Of a DNA stretch of 23,325 nucleotides, positions 9,974-16,863 are shown in pieces. The position numbers and the translations under genes are program-made. The DNA comes from Erythrobacter sp. UBA1916. GTDB lineage: Bacteria; Pseudomonadota; Alphaproteobacteria; Sphingomonadales; Sphingomonadaceae. The stretch spans positions 1 through 23,325 of the forward strand of contig DDFY01000034.1 of the NCBI GenBank assembly GCA_002337385.1, written 5' to 3'. Each line of letters begins with the position of its first letter. The first letter of the stretch is position 1. A model generated the notes under the pieces. The model did no database searches. It saw only the letters and a program-made list of their open reading frames with translations, and was not told the DNA's origin.

Positions 9974-11399
9974 CATCCGCAATGCGGCATTGACCCTCGC
10001 CGCTGCCAGCATGGTTGCCTCACCGGTCGCCGCGAATGTTGGCGACAGCATGGACCGCTTCATGGACGACATGGGCGCGGCGGCGAATGTCACCGGCCCC
10101 ACCGCCTTCGAAGGCCAGTCGGCGGGCTATTACAGCCTCGGCAATGTCTGGACGCGCTTCCCGCAGAAAACGACCAACGTCGCCAATCTCCAGCTGCCTC
10201 GCGCAAGGGCGGGCTGCGGGGGCATCGATATCTTCGCCGGATCCTTTTCCTTCATCAATGCGAGCGAGATGGTCGCGCTCCTGAAGGCCGTTGCCAACAA
10301 CGCGGTCGGCTTTGCTTTCAGCCTCGCGATCGATACCGTCTGTCCCGAGTGCAACAAGATCATGCAGGAGTTTTCGCAGAAGGCTCAGCTCATGAACAAT
10401 CTCTCGATCAACTCCTGCGAGATGGCGCAGGGGTTGGTCGGCGGACTGTGGCCCAAGGGCGATCTCGCCGACAAGGCGATCTGCGAGGCGATCGGCAATT
10501 CCGAAGGTATCTTCACCGACTACGCTGCTGCCAAGCACGGCTGCGGCACGCGAGGACAGCGCGCCTCGACCAACGAGGGAGCCGGGAGCGACTATGCCGA
10601 CGTCAATCCCGGCGTGCCGCGCAACTACACCTGGCACGTCCTCAAGAAGAGTGCCTTCTTCAACCCCGGCGGTACCTTCGACCGCGAACTCGCCGAATAC
10701 GCCATGACGCTGATCGGCACGGTGATCTACGTGCCGCCCAAGGACGACGAGCCGGGCAAGTTCGTGCCTTTCGCAGGCGATGCGTCCTCGACGCTGGTGA
10801 GCGCGCTGCTCGACGGGACGCAGGGCCAAAACGTGCGGGTGTTTCGCTGCGACGAGACCGATCTCTGCCTCAATCCGACCTTCGAGCAAATGAGCCTTGC
10901 CAACGCCAAGGCGATCCGCCCGCGCGTCGCACTCCTCATCGGCAACATGGTCGACGCGATCCGGGCCGATACCGCGATCGGCAATGCGGAGAAGGAACTG
11001 CTGCAGGTGGCCTCGGTCCCCTTGTACAAGATCCTCACCGTCCAGGCCGCCTATGGGCGCGGCATGCCGACCGATGATCGCGACACGCTCGCCGAGATCG
11101 CCAGCATCGACCTCCTCTATGCCATCCTCGACCGCATTGTGTCCGAAGCCGGGCGCTCGATGGCGAGCTTCATCGCCGCCGACGAAGCCAAGCTCGCGAT
11201 CTGGCGGGGCCAGGTCGCCGAAGTGCGTTCGGGCCTCGTCCAGCGTCAGGCGACCGGACAAGCCAAGGTCTCCGCAATCATGCAGATCATCGAGAAGACT
11301 GCGATGATCGAGAACGCGCTCGCCGCTTCGATGTCGCCCTCGATGTCCGCCGCGCTCGACTGGTCGCGCGGGCTCCAGTCGCGCTCGATCGTCCCCTGA
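9963..11399 (+). CDS. traH: TraH, F-type pilus assembly protein
   Basis: 478 residues. A signal peptide (to about residue 24, SPVAA) is followed by VGDSMDRFMDDMGAAANVTGP and AFEGQSAGYYSLGNVWTRFP, both classic TraH segments, then GCGGIDIFAGSFSFINASEM, the most conserved TraH stretch. CPEC and several single Cys suggest disulfides. The C-terminal third is helical. Known role: a periplasmic/outer-membrane-associated protein needed for pilus assembly, probably in complex with TraF, TraU, TraW and TrbI. Near F TraH in length (458). The start overlaps traF by 11 bases; 9 bases separate it from traG. Confidence 0.96.
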   Translation: MITSIRNAALTLAAASMVASPVAANVGDSMDRFMDDMGAAANVTGPTAFEGQSAGYYSLGNVWTRFPQKTTNVANLQLPRARAGCGGIDIFAGSFSFINASEMVALLKAVANNAVGFAFSLAIDTVCPECNKIMQEFSQKAQLMNNLSINSCEMAQGLVGGLWPKGDLADKAICEAIGNSEGIFTDYAAAKHGCGTRGQRASTNEGAGSDYADVNPGVPRNYTWHVLKKSAFFNPGGTFDRELAEYAMTLIGTVIYVPPKDDEPGKFVPFAGDASSTLVSALLDGTQGQNVRVFRCDETDLCLNPTFEQMSLANAKAIRPRVALLIGNMVDAIRADTAIGNAEKELLQVASVPLYKILTVQAAYGRGMPTDDRDTLAEIASIDLLYAILDRIVSEAGRSMASFIAADEAKLAIWRGQVAEVRSGLVQRQATGQAKVSAIMQIIEKTAMIENALAASMSPSMSAALDWSRGLQSRSIVP

Positions 11400-11408
11400 G
11401 GCGCACAC

Positions 11409-14111
11409 ATGGTCGAGATCTTCACCACCGGAGGCGGCGAATATATCGTCAATGTCCTCAACGCTGTCGCCTCGTGGACCGGGGCCGGTGGCTACAAGAG
11501 CCTGATTCAGGTCGCGCTGGTGATGGGGTTCGCGCTCGCGGTCATCGTCGTCGCGTTCAACCAGGACTGGCGCGCCTGGCTCAACTGGTTCCTCGGCGCG
11601 ACGCTCATCTACATGTGCCTGATGGTGCCGCGGATGGATGTGCAGGTTACCGATCGCGTCAATCCGAGCCTTGCTCCGGCCACGGTTGCCAATGTTCCGC
11701 TGGGCCTCGCGCTGATGGCGAGTTTCACCAGCCAGGCGGGCGACTACCTCACGCGGTCGGCCGAGACCGTGTTCGGGCTTCCCGACGATCTCAACTATTC
11801 GAAGAACGGCATGATTTACGGCGCGCGCCTGCTCGAAGCGACACGCTCGCTGCGCATTGCCGATCCCGAGTTTGCCGCCAATTTCGACGAGCATATCCGC
11901 CAATGCGTGTTCTACGACCTGCTGCTCGGTCGCTACTCGATGAAGGAGCTGTCCGAGAGCAACGACATCTGGGCGACTATCGCGCCCGGCAGCGCGGCGC
12001 GCGCGCAGAAGTTCTTGACCCGCGAGACCGATGACAGTGTCACGGCATCGATCGACACCTGCCGCGAGGCCTACACCGCGCTTTCGAACCAGTGGGCGGG
12101 TATGATCGACGACATGACCCTCGTTGCCGGACGTCAGCTCTATCCCAAGCAAACCGAAGCGCTCGCCAAGGCCAAGCTCATCGCCGACCTTCCTATAGCC
12201 TACCAATATCTCACCGGGGTCTCGAAGGATGCGAGCAGCATCTTTCGCCAGGTGCTGACGATCAATGCGATGAACCAGGCAATGCATGGGTTTGCCGGGG
12301 CAAGCGGCGCCTCGAGCGTCGATGTGTTTGCGCAGACCCGCGCCGATATCCAGACCGAGCGGACCTATTCCTCGATCGCGCACAATGCGATGAAATGGGT
12401 GCCGATCCTCAATGTCGTGCTGACCGTAGTCTTCTACGCACTCTTCCCGGTACTCTTCCCACTGTTTCTGATGCCCAAGACCGGACCGATCGCGCTCAGA
12501 GGATACGTCACGGGGTTCTTCTATCTCGCCGCCTGGGGACCGCTGTTCGTCATCCTCCACATGATCCTGATGCTCAAGGGCGCGAGCGATGTGGCGGCAG
12601 CGGGCGGCGCAACCGGTCTCAGCCTAGCGACCTTCTCAGGCATGACCGACGTCAACAACGATATCGGTATCTTGGCCGGTTACCTTGTCGCCTCGATCCC
12701 CTTCCTTGCAGGCGGGGTCGCTCGCGGAGCCATGGCGATCTCTGGCCAGGCCACGAGCTACCTTAATCCGAGCCAGAACGCGGCCGAGGAAGCGGCGCGC
12801 GAGGCGAGCACGGGCAACCTCTCGTTCGGCAACACCAGTTTGGAGAACTCGAATGTGTTCTCGCGCCAATTCGCCCAGGCAAGCCTCGCGCCAAACATGG
12901 CCTATGGCGCAGCGCAATCGCGCGGCTTTGCCGACAACGGCACGCAGACAACGAGCTTCCCGCAGGCTGAGTTCGCGACCGTGCCGACCTCGAGCTATCC
13001 GTTCACGCCGACGCTCGGGCAGGACTTCTCGAGCAGGCTCGCGACCATGGCGAGCCAGAGTCGCGGCCAGAGCGAGACATTCTCGAACCTTGCCCAGCAA
13101 TCGACGAGCTCGGCTGTCACCCGGTTCAGCGAGTTGCGCGATGCCTACACCCGCTCGCGCTCGAACGAGAGCGTCAGTGGCACGTCAACGAGCGACAGCA
13201 TCGGCAGCGCCTTCAGCGAGGTCGACAACGCCTCGAATACACTTCAGCAGCAATTCGGGCTGTCGCGCCGCGCGGCCGACGACATTACTGTGTCCTGGTT
13301 CCTAAACGGGGATGCCGGTCTCGGGGTCAAAGGAGAACGAGGCTCGGTCAAGGGCACCCTCGGGTTAAAGGGTGGTCGGAACCAGACCTGGACTGACAGT
13401 GATATCGGGATCGCCTCCGAGGATCGCTCGCGCATTATGGGCGCGCTGAGCCAGATCTCGGACAGTCGCAGCTGGTCGAGCACGCGCGAAGGCTTCCTGC
13501 GTGAAACGAGTTCGAGTTCGGAGGCGCTGGTGTCAAGCAGCTCGGCCGGGATCACCACGTCTATCACCGAAGCGCAGAGCTACACCCGCGAAGCGCGCCG
13601 AGCCGAGGAGATCGCCAGCCGCCTTGAGAACCAGGCAAGCTGGTACGAAAGTGCCAATGCCGCAGGCACGCTCAACCTCAGCCAGGCCTATCGCGAATGG
13701 GGCATGGCGGAGATCGATGGTAACCGCGACTACTATGGGCCGGTGCGCTTCGACGACATCGATTTCCAGATGAGTGCGCGGGGCCAGCAACTCCAGGCGC
13801 GGTTCGTCGAAAGCTATGCGAACCAGCTCAATGCCGAGATCGCGGATGACCTGGCTCTGCCGCCCTTTGCGTCCGTCGCTCGACCCGCTGTGAGCAGCGC
13901 AGATGGCGTGCGGGGATCGGTACGGCTTGGCGGGGTACCAGGGAGCCTTGGCGCCCCCTCAAGCGAGCGTGAAGACATCGCCCGGGATGTAGGTCGGGTC
14001 CAACAACAAGGGGACCGGCGGATCGGGACCGTCAAAGGATACCTCGATGGCAAGACTCGCGATGCCAAGGGAGCCTCGGCTGAGGCGGCCGACGATGTGA
14101 AGGAATGGTAG
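11409..14111 (+). CDS. traG: TraG, mating-pair formation and stabilisation protein
   Basis: 900 residues, near F TraG (938). The start ATG 11409 has TGAGG 6 bases upstream. The N-terminal domain begins VEIFTTGGGEYIVNVLNA, as in TraG_N, with membrane helices at about residues 33-52, 57-75, 332-356 and further hydrophobic segments at about 364-392 and 425-445. The C-terminal ~450 residues are Ser/Gln/Ala-rich, predicted soluble and periplasmic (ending GASAEAADDVKEW). In F, the N-terminal part is required for pilus assembly and the C-terminal part for mating-pair stabilisation and as target of entry exclusion. It is the last gene of the operon; its stop is only one base from a convergent minus-strand gene. 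Confidence 0.95.
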   Translation: MVEIFTTGGGEYIVNVLNAVASWTGAGGYKSLIQVALVMGFALAVIVVAFNQDWRAWLNWFLGATLIYMCLMVPRMDVQVTDRVNPSLAPATVANVPLGLALMASFTSQAGDYLTRSAETVFGLPDDLNYSKNGMIYGARLLEATRSLRIADPEFAANFDEHIRQCVFYDLLLGRYSMKELSESNDIWATIAPGSAARAQKFLTRETDDSVTASIDTCREAYTALSNQWAGMIDDMTLVAGRQLYPKQTEALAKAKLIADLPIAYQYLTGVSKDASSIFRQVLTINAMNQAMHGFAGASGASSVDVFAQTRADIQTERTYSSIAHNAMKWVPILNVVLTVVFYALFPVLFPLFLMPKTGPIALRGYVTGFFYLAAWGPLFVILHMILMLKGASDVAAAGGATGLSLATFSGMTDVNNDIGILAGYLVASIPFLAGGVARGAMAISGQATSYLNPSQNAAEEAAREASTGNLSFGNTSLENSNVFSRQFAQASLAPNMAYGAAQSRGFADNGTQTTSFPQAEFATVPTSSYPFTPTLGQDFSSRLATMASQSRGQSETFSNLAQQSTSSAVTRFSELRDAYTRSRSNESVSGTSTSDSIGSAFSEVDNASNTLQQQFGLSRRAADDITVSWFLNGDAGLGVKGERGSVKGTLGLKGGRNQTWTDSDIGIASEDRSRIMGALSQISDSRSWSSTREGFLRETSSSSEALVSSSSAGITTSITEAQSYTREARRAEEIASRLENQASWYESANAAGTLNLSQAYREWGMAEIDGNRDYYGPVRFDDIDFQMSARGQQLQARFVESYANQLNAEIADDLALPPFASVARPAVSSADGVRGSVRLGGVPGSLGAPSSEREDIARDVGRVQQQGDRRIGTVKGYLDGKTRDAKGASAEAADDVKEW

Positions 14112-14112
14112 C

Positions 14113-14322
14113 TCAGATCAGCCCGTCGTAGATGATCACATAGATCAAAAAGGCGAGGAACAGGACCCCGAACAGGATCAATCCAAGCTTGCCCCACGGG
14201 TCAGCCCAGGTCTTTTTCCAGGTGTAGGAAGTGAGACGGTTCTCGGCGATGGCCCGATCTACTTCGCGGAAGCCCTCCCAGTTCTCCTTGCCGCCCGGGG
14301 GTGTGTCGTCTGGATCGCTCAT
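14113..14322 (-). CDS. small C-terminally anchored membrane protein, unknown function
   Basis: 69 residues. The ATG at 14322 is preceded on the minus strand by AAGGAG at a good distance (8 bases). The N-terminal 45 residues are hydrophilic (SDPDDTPPGGKENWEGF), then KLGLILFGVLFLAFLIYVII forms one membrane helix near the C-terminus. No family recognised. It is convergent with traG, one base apart, and its start overlaps the stop of the 47-codon frame upstream (ATGA), suggesting translational coupling. Proximity to traG might suggest a role such as entry exclusion, but nothing in the sequence proves it. Confidence 0.75.
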   Translation of the reverse strand: MSDPDDTPPGGKENWEGFREVDRAIAENRLTSYTWKKTWADPWGKLGLILFGVLFLAFLIYVIIYDGLI

Positions 14323-14462
14323 CGCTCATTCTCCTTCACAAGAAGGGAGCCGCCCTCTCCTCTTCTCAACCCCATCTTGCTGCTGAGAAAATAGCCGAAA
14401 ATCATCGGAAAAGCGAGCACGGTGTCTTGGCTTACAGGCCCGAAAATGAAAGAAGTTGGCAT
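14319..14462 (-). CDS. 47-residue hydrophobic small protein (candidate)
   Basis: An open frame of 47 codons from ATG 14462 to TGA 14319, whose stop overlaps the next minus-strand start in an ATGA junction. The first ~28 residues are hydrophobic (FIFGPVSQDTVLAFPMIFGY), followed by a basic turn (KMGLRR) and a charged tail (LLVKENER), which is the layout of a single-span membrane peptide. No convincing ribosome binding site is seen before ATG 14462. Its start codon shares the CATG at 14460-14463 with the ATG of the plus-strand nuclease, so the two would be divergent with no space between them; an upstream minus-strand promoter would have to lie inside the nuclease gene. Supported by coupling and composition only. 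Confidence 0.45.
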   Translation of the reverse strand: MPTSFIFGPVSQDTVLAFPMIFGYFLSSKMGLRRGEGGSLLVKENER

Positions 14463-14985
14463 GGCAGGAAGATCACCACAGAATAATGTCTTCGATTTTC
14501 ACGCAGGAGTTCTCCGACAGAAGCAAGGCAAACGGCGCGGCCTTGCGCTGCTTGTTGCCGGAGGCTTACTCGTTGGCATTCTGGGCGGCATTCTTGGCAT
14601 CTACTGGCCTTTTGGTTCGGCGATCGCTGAGGCACGAACCACGCACAGCTTTGCCGTTTGCGGCATGGTCAGACGCACCTGCGTTGTCGATGGTGACACT
14701 ATCTGGCTTGAAGGCTTGAAGATCAGGATCGCGGATATCGACACTCCGGAAATCTCGCAGCCAAGATGCGATATCGAATACGATCTCGGCATAAGGGCAC
14801 GCGACAGGTTTGTGGTTCTGCTCAATCAGGGAGTGTTCTCCGCCGTTCCAATCGGTAATCGAGACGAAGACCAGTACGGTCGTAAGCTCCGTGTCCTGAT
14901 GCGCGATGGCCGCTCGATCGGCGACCAATTGGTCGCGGAAGGACTAGCACGAACCTGGTCCGGACGCAGGGAGCCATGGTGCTGA
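14461..14985 (+). CDS. membrane-anchored thermonuclease (SNase-like) family protein
   Basis: 174 residues from ATG 14461, with AAAGAAG just upstream; in-frame alternatives are ATG 14446 and GTG 14422. A basic N-terminus and one membrane helix (about residues 27-48) put the C-terminal domain outside the cytoplasm. The domain has VVDGDTIWLEG, IRIADIDTPE and DQYGRKL; by comparison with staphylococcal nuclease, Arg89, Asp94, Glu97 and Arg131 match the catalytic Arg35, Asp40, Glu43 and Arg87, so activity is likely kept. SNase-like proteins are common on sphingomonad and other conjugative elements. The role here, DNA processing in the envelope or attack on foreign DNA, is open. Confidence 0.85.
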   Translation: MAGRSPQNNVFDFHAGVLRQKQGKRRGLALLVAGGLLVGILGGILGIYWPFGSAIAEARTTHSFAVCGMVRRTCVVDGDTIWLEGLKIRIADIDTPEISQPRCDIEYDLGIRARDRFVVLLNQGVFSAVPIGNRDEDQYGRKLRVLMRDGRSIGDQLVAEGLARTWSGRREPWC

Positions 14986-15116
14986 TGCGCATCTGGCCGG
15001 ACAGCGATGATCCCTTGCCGGGCAACGAGCGGGAATGGAAATTGAAGCTCGAAGCATGGCTGCTGGGTATTCCGATTGTCCTTATGCTCATCGCAGGAAT
15101 TAGGTCACTCTTCTGA
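14985..15116 (+). CDS. 43-residue single-span membrane peptide
   Basis: 43 residues from ATG 14985, which overlaps the nuclease stop by one base (TGATG); AGGGAG at 14968-14973 is 11 bases upstream. An in-frame ATG at 14976 is also possible but too near that site. The sequence begins MRIWPDSDDPLPGNEREWKL and ends in a hydrophobic helix (LLGIPIVLMLIAGIRSLF). No family recognised. Its stop in turn overlaps the next start by one base, so nuclease, peptide and DUF6961-like gene appear to be translated as one coupled unit. That tight coupling is the main reason to accept so short a gene. Confidence 0.65.
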   Translation: MRIWPDSDDPLPGNEREWKLKLEAWLLGIPIVLMLIAGIRSLF

Positions 15117-15307
15117 TGCTCACCCGTGATCAGGAGCTTTGGGGCATGGCGCTGTGGGTGGATAAGCACCATGGCGACGCCGGAGGTGAATTCATTGCGT
15201 CGAAGATCGATCAGCTATGCCGGGCCGGCGAGCAGGACGGAGCAAGACTTTGGCAGGATGTTGCCCGTCGCTATGAGCAACTTGCCGAGCGCACGTCCCA
15301 TTCCTGA
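15116..15307 (+). CDS. DUF6961-like small protein
   Basis: 63 residues. MLTRDQELWGMALWVDKHHG followed by FIASKIDQLCRAGEQDGARLW and ending DVARRYEQL is the pattern I associate with the DUF6961 family, small soluble proteins frequent in sphingomonads; function unknown. The ATG overlaps the preceding stop (TGATG). Its 3' half lies antisense to the end of a minus-strand frame (15192-15500). Trp/His-rich helix-forming sequence, no membrane segment, no catalytic motif visible. Confidence 0.7.
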   Translation: MLTRDQELWGMALWVDKHHGDAGGEFIASKIDQLCRAGEQDGARLWQDVARRYEQLAERTSHS

Positions 15308-15500
15308 TGGAACCTTTGTGATCTCCAGCCTCCACTGACTGCAGATAGGCTTCCAGCCGCTCTAGCGTTCGTCGACGCGGCCTTCGCCCTTGCCGGAGGT
15401 CTAGCACGAATCGAGGATCACCGACTGCACGCCTGCCAAAGCGTGTCGCCGAAATATGATGATCTTTCAGATGCTCTTCAATCCGTTCCAGCAAGGTCAT
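15192..15500 (-). CDS. small HTH-like conserved protein with run-on C-terminus
   Basis: 102 codons. The first ~59 residues look like a real small helical protein (LLERIEEHLKDHHISATRFG, DPRFVLDLRQGRRPRRRTLERLEAYL), with the helix-turn-helix character of short sphingomonad regulators. Minus-strand AAAGGG lies just before ATG 15500. After about residue 59 the composition changes, and the frame runs 116 bases antisense into the DUF6961-like gene before a stop. The tail is therefore probably not conserved: the ancestral stop may have been lost or moved by an indel. It is divergent from the S24 repressor and shares the LexA-box-containing intergenic region. DNA binding is inference. Confidence 0.6.
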   Translation of the reverse strand: MTLLERIEEHLKDHHISATRFGRRAVGDPRFVLDLRQGRRPRRRTLERLEAYLQSVEAGDHKGSIRNGTCARQVAHSDGQHPAKVLLRPARRPGIADRSSTQ

Positions 15501-15528
15501 AACCCTTTCGCTCCGACTCGCAAATCCC

Positions 15529-15557
15529 TTGTGTTCTTGTTATGTTCTTAGTAGGAT
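15529..15557 (+). promoter_or_regulatory. candidate sigma70 promoter of the S24 repressor gene
   Basis: TTGTGT at 15529-15534 and TAGGAT at 15552-15557 are separated by 17 bases, about 54 bases before the S24 start. The LexA box at 15533-15547 overlaps the -35 element and most of the spacer, where a bound repressor would block RNA polymerase. Confidence 0.45.
15533..15547. promoter_or_regulatory. LexA box (alphaproteobacterial type GTTC-N7-GTTC)
   Basis: GTTC at 15533-15536 and GTTC at 15544-15547 with exactly seven bases (TTGTTAT) between them, the direct-repeat operator known for LexA in alphaproteobacteria. It lies in the 110-bp divergent region between the minus-strand HTH-like gene and the S24 repressor gene, and overlaps the candidate promoter of the latter. 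Confidence 0.7.
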
Positions 15558-15571
15558 CACATCCGCGAGTC

Positions 15572-15585
15572 TAGGAAAATTCCTA
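15572..15585. promoter_or_regulatory. palindromic operator candidate before the S24 gene
   Basis: TAGGAA-AA-TTCCTA, perfect 6-base arms around two bases, located 25 bases upstream of the S24 start and downstream of the candidate -10. A dimeric HTH repressor could bind it; autoregulation by the S24 protein is the simplest idea, but this is inference. Confidence 0.45.
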
Positions 15586-15610
15586 CGATTGAGATTCGAA
15601 GGACAGGCGA

Positions 15611-16246
15611 ATGGAACATGTGAGGGAGGAGCTCGACCGGCTGATCCTCAAGGGCGGATATGGCTACGCGTCGATATCGCGGCTGCTTGGCCGCAACCCT
15701 GCCTATGTGCAGCAATTCATCAAGCGCGGGTCTCCGAGAAAGCTCGATGACGAAGACCGAAAGACGCTCGCCTGCTTCTTCGGTGTCGACGAGCAAGTGC
15801 TCGGTGGTCCGGCAAACCCGGTCACCGATGGCATGGTCGAGATCCCCGTACTCGATGTGGAGGCATCCGCCGGCTTTGGCGCGGTAGCTGCTAGTGAGAC
15901 TGCACACACCCGGTTTGGGTTCGATGAGCGGTGGCTGCGGCACCTGACTTCGGCCAAGAGCGCCAGCCTGTCGATCGTTGGGGTAAAGGGTGACTCGATG
16001 GAGCCCACTCTCAGCGATGGTGACGAGGTCCTGGTCGATGCATCAGATCATGGATCGCGATTGCGTGATGGGATTTATGTCCTTCGCTCTGATGATGCCC
16101 TCGTCGTGAAGCGTATCGCGATCAAACCAGGTGGTCGGCAGATCACAATTGCCAGCGACAATCCAGCCTACCCAACTTGGTACGACATGGACCGGTCTGA
16201 AGTACATGTGGTTGGCCGCGTCATCTGGTTTGGCCGCGCCTTGTAG
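15611..16246 (+). CDS. S24-family (LexA/CI-like) self-cleaving repressor
   Basis: 211 residues; AAGG at 15599-15602 precedes the ATG. The N-terminal ~65 residues contain a short HTH (YASISRLLGRNPAYVQQFIKRG). The C-terminal half is a peptidase S24 domain: candidate cleavage pair Ala87-Gly88 (EASAGFG), catalytic Ser129 in GVKGDSMEPTL and catalytic Lys167 in ALVVKRIA. Known for the family: RecA-stimulated autocleavage after DNA damage inactivates the repressor and turns on phage or mobile-element genes. A LexA box in its promoter suggests both SOS-dependent synthesis and SOS-dependent cleavage. The target could be transfer or excision functions of this element, or only the neighbouring genes. 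It is not LexA itself, since the HTH is not LexA-like. Confidence 0.85.
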   Translation: MEHVREELDRLILKGGYGYASISRLLGRNPAYVQQFIKRGSPRKLDDEDRKTLACFFGVDEQVLGGPANPVTDGMVEIPVLDVEASAGFGAVAASETAHTRFGFDERWLRHLTSAKSASLSIVGVKGDSMEPTLSDGDEVLVDASDHGSRLRDGIYVLRSDDALVVKRIAIKPGGRQITIASDNPAYPTWYDMDRSEVHVVGRVIWFGRAL

Positions 16247-16261
16247 CGGGAGATTCCGCGC

Positions 16262-16372
16262 ATGGATCGCGGCAGTGGTCCACACAAACAATCGCACACT
16301 TGCACAGCAGGAAGCCGCCGAACGTTCTACCCGCGCGATCAGTGCGCCAGAGGGTGCGAGGCATTTACATAG
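16262..16372 (+). CDS. 36-residue Cys-containing peptide (candidate)
   Basis: An ATG at 16262 with GCGGGAG at 16246-16252, nine bases upstream, begins a 36-codon frame 15 bases after the S24 stop. The product is polar and basic with three Cys (HTCTAG, DQCARGCEAF). No family recognised. The ribosome binding site and the position directly behind the repressor gene are the only support; the codon count is too small for composition to help. Sequence from 16373 to 16471 holds nothing recognisable. Confidence 0.3.
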   Translation: MDRGSGPHKQSHTCTAGSRRTFYPRDQCARGCEAFT

Positions 16373-16471
16373 ACGAGAGTATGGGTGAGCTAGTTACGCA
16401 CGCCCCATCGTCAGGAGCACGCATCGGATTGAGCGGGCTGGCCGCAGGGTAGAACACACACCAAGCAACGA

Positions 16472-16684
16472 TCACCTATCCCGATTTACGTTATCCTTTT
16501 TCGAGTTGTCCGGGTTGTCACGCACATACTCGCGGCCGTTGATCTTTATCACGTGCGCACCGGGATGGTCGCCGCGTTTGACCTCCGCTACCGCGTTGCG
16601 CCGTGGAACGTTCTTTCGGTTTCCGATGTCATAGTGCTCATTGCGACCGCCGGGACCGTCATTCTTACCTTTGATTTTTGTCAT
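16472..16684 (-). CDS. DUF3892-like small protein
   Basis: 70 residues on the minus strand, with GAGAGG (complement of 16693-16698) 8 bases before ATG 16684. The sequence has the DUF3892 pattern: a basic start, DGPGGRNEHYDIGNR, VPRRNAVAEVKRGDHPG, then HVIKINGREYVRDNPDNS. These are small soluble proteins of unknown function, common on mobile and chromosomal loci. It is divergent from the Mrr-like nuclease gene. The tail (KKDNVNRDR) is highly charged. Confidence 0.75.
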   Translation of the reverse strand: MTKIKGKNDGPGGRNEHYDIGNRKNVPRRNAVAEVKRGDHPGAHVIKINGREYVRDNPDNSKKDNVNRDR

Positions 16685-16863
16685 CCGCTTTACCTCTCTC
16701 AGAATTCCAATATTGAATCAGTAGCGCGGACCAAAGGTCAATACCGTGTCGAACGATGAGAATTTCTCAAGAGGGCGCGACATGGACATTAAATTCTGAA
16801 TGGCGTGATCTGAAAAGCAGGTTTGACCGCGCTAGCGAATACCAGTTGATTGAAGGGGGCATC

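Noticed and set aside
10020..12560. 846-codon open frame on the minus strand opposite traH and traG
   Set aside because: It is antisense to two clear genes. High G+C with G/C third positions removes stops on the other strand; the product is rich in Arg, Gly, His and Asp and matches nothing.
14112..16755. Search for an integrase, transposase, att site or inverted terminal repeat at the border between tra genes and accessory genes
   Set aside because: No recombinase gene and no convincing direct or inverted repeats were found, so no insertion mechanism can be named.
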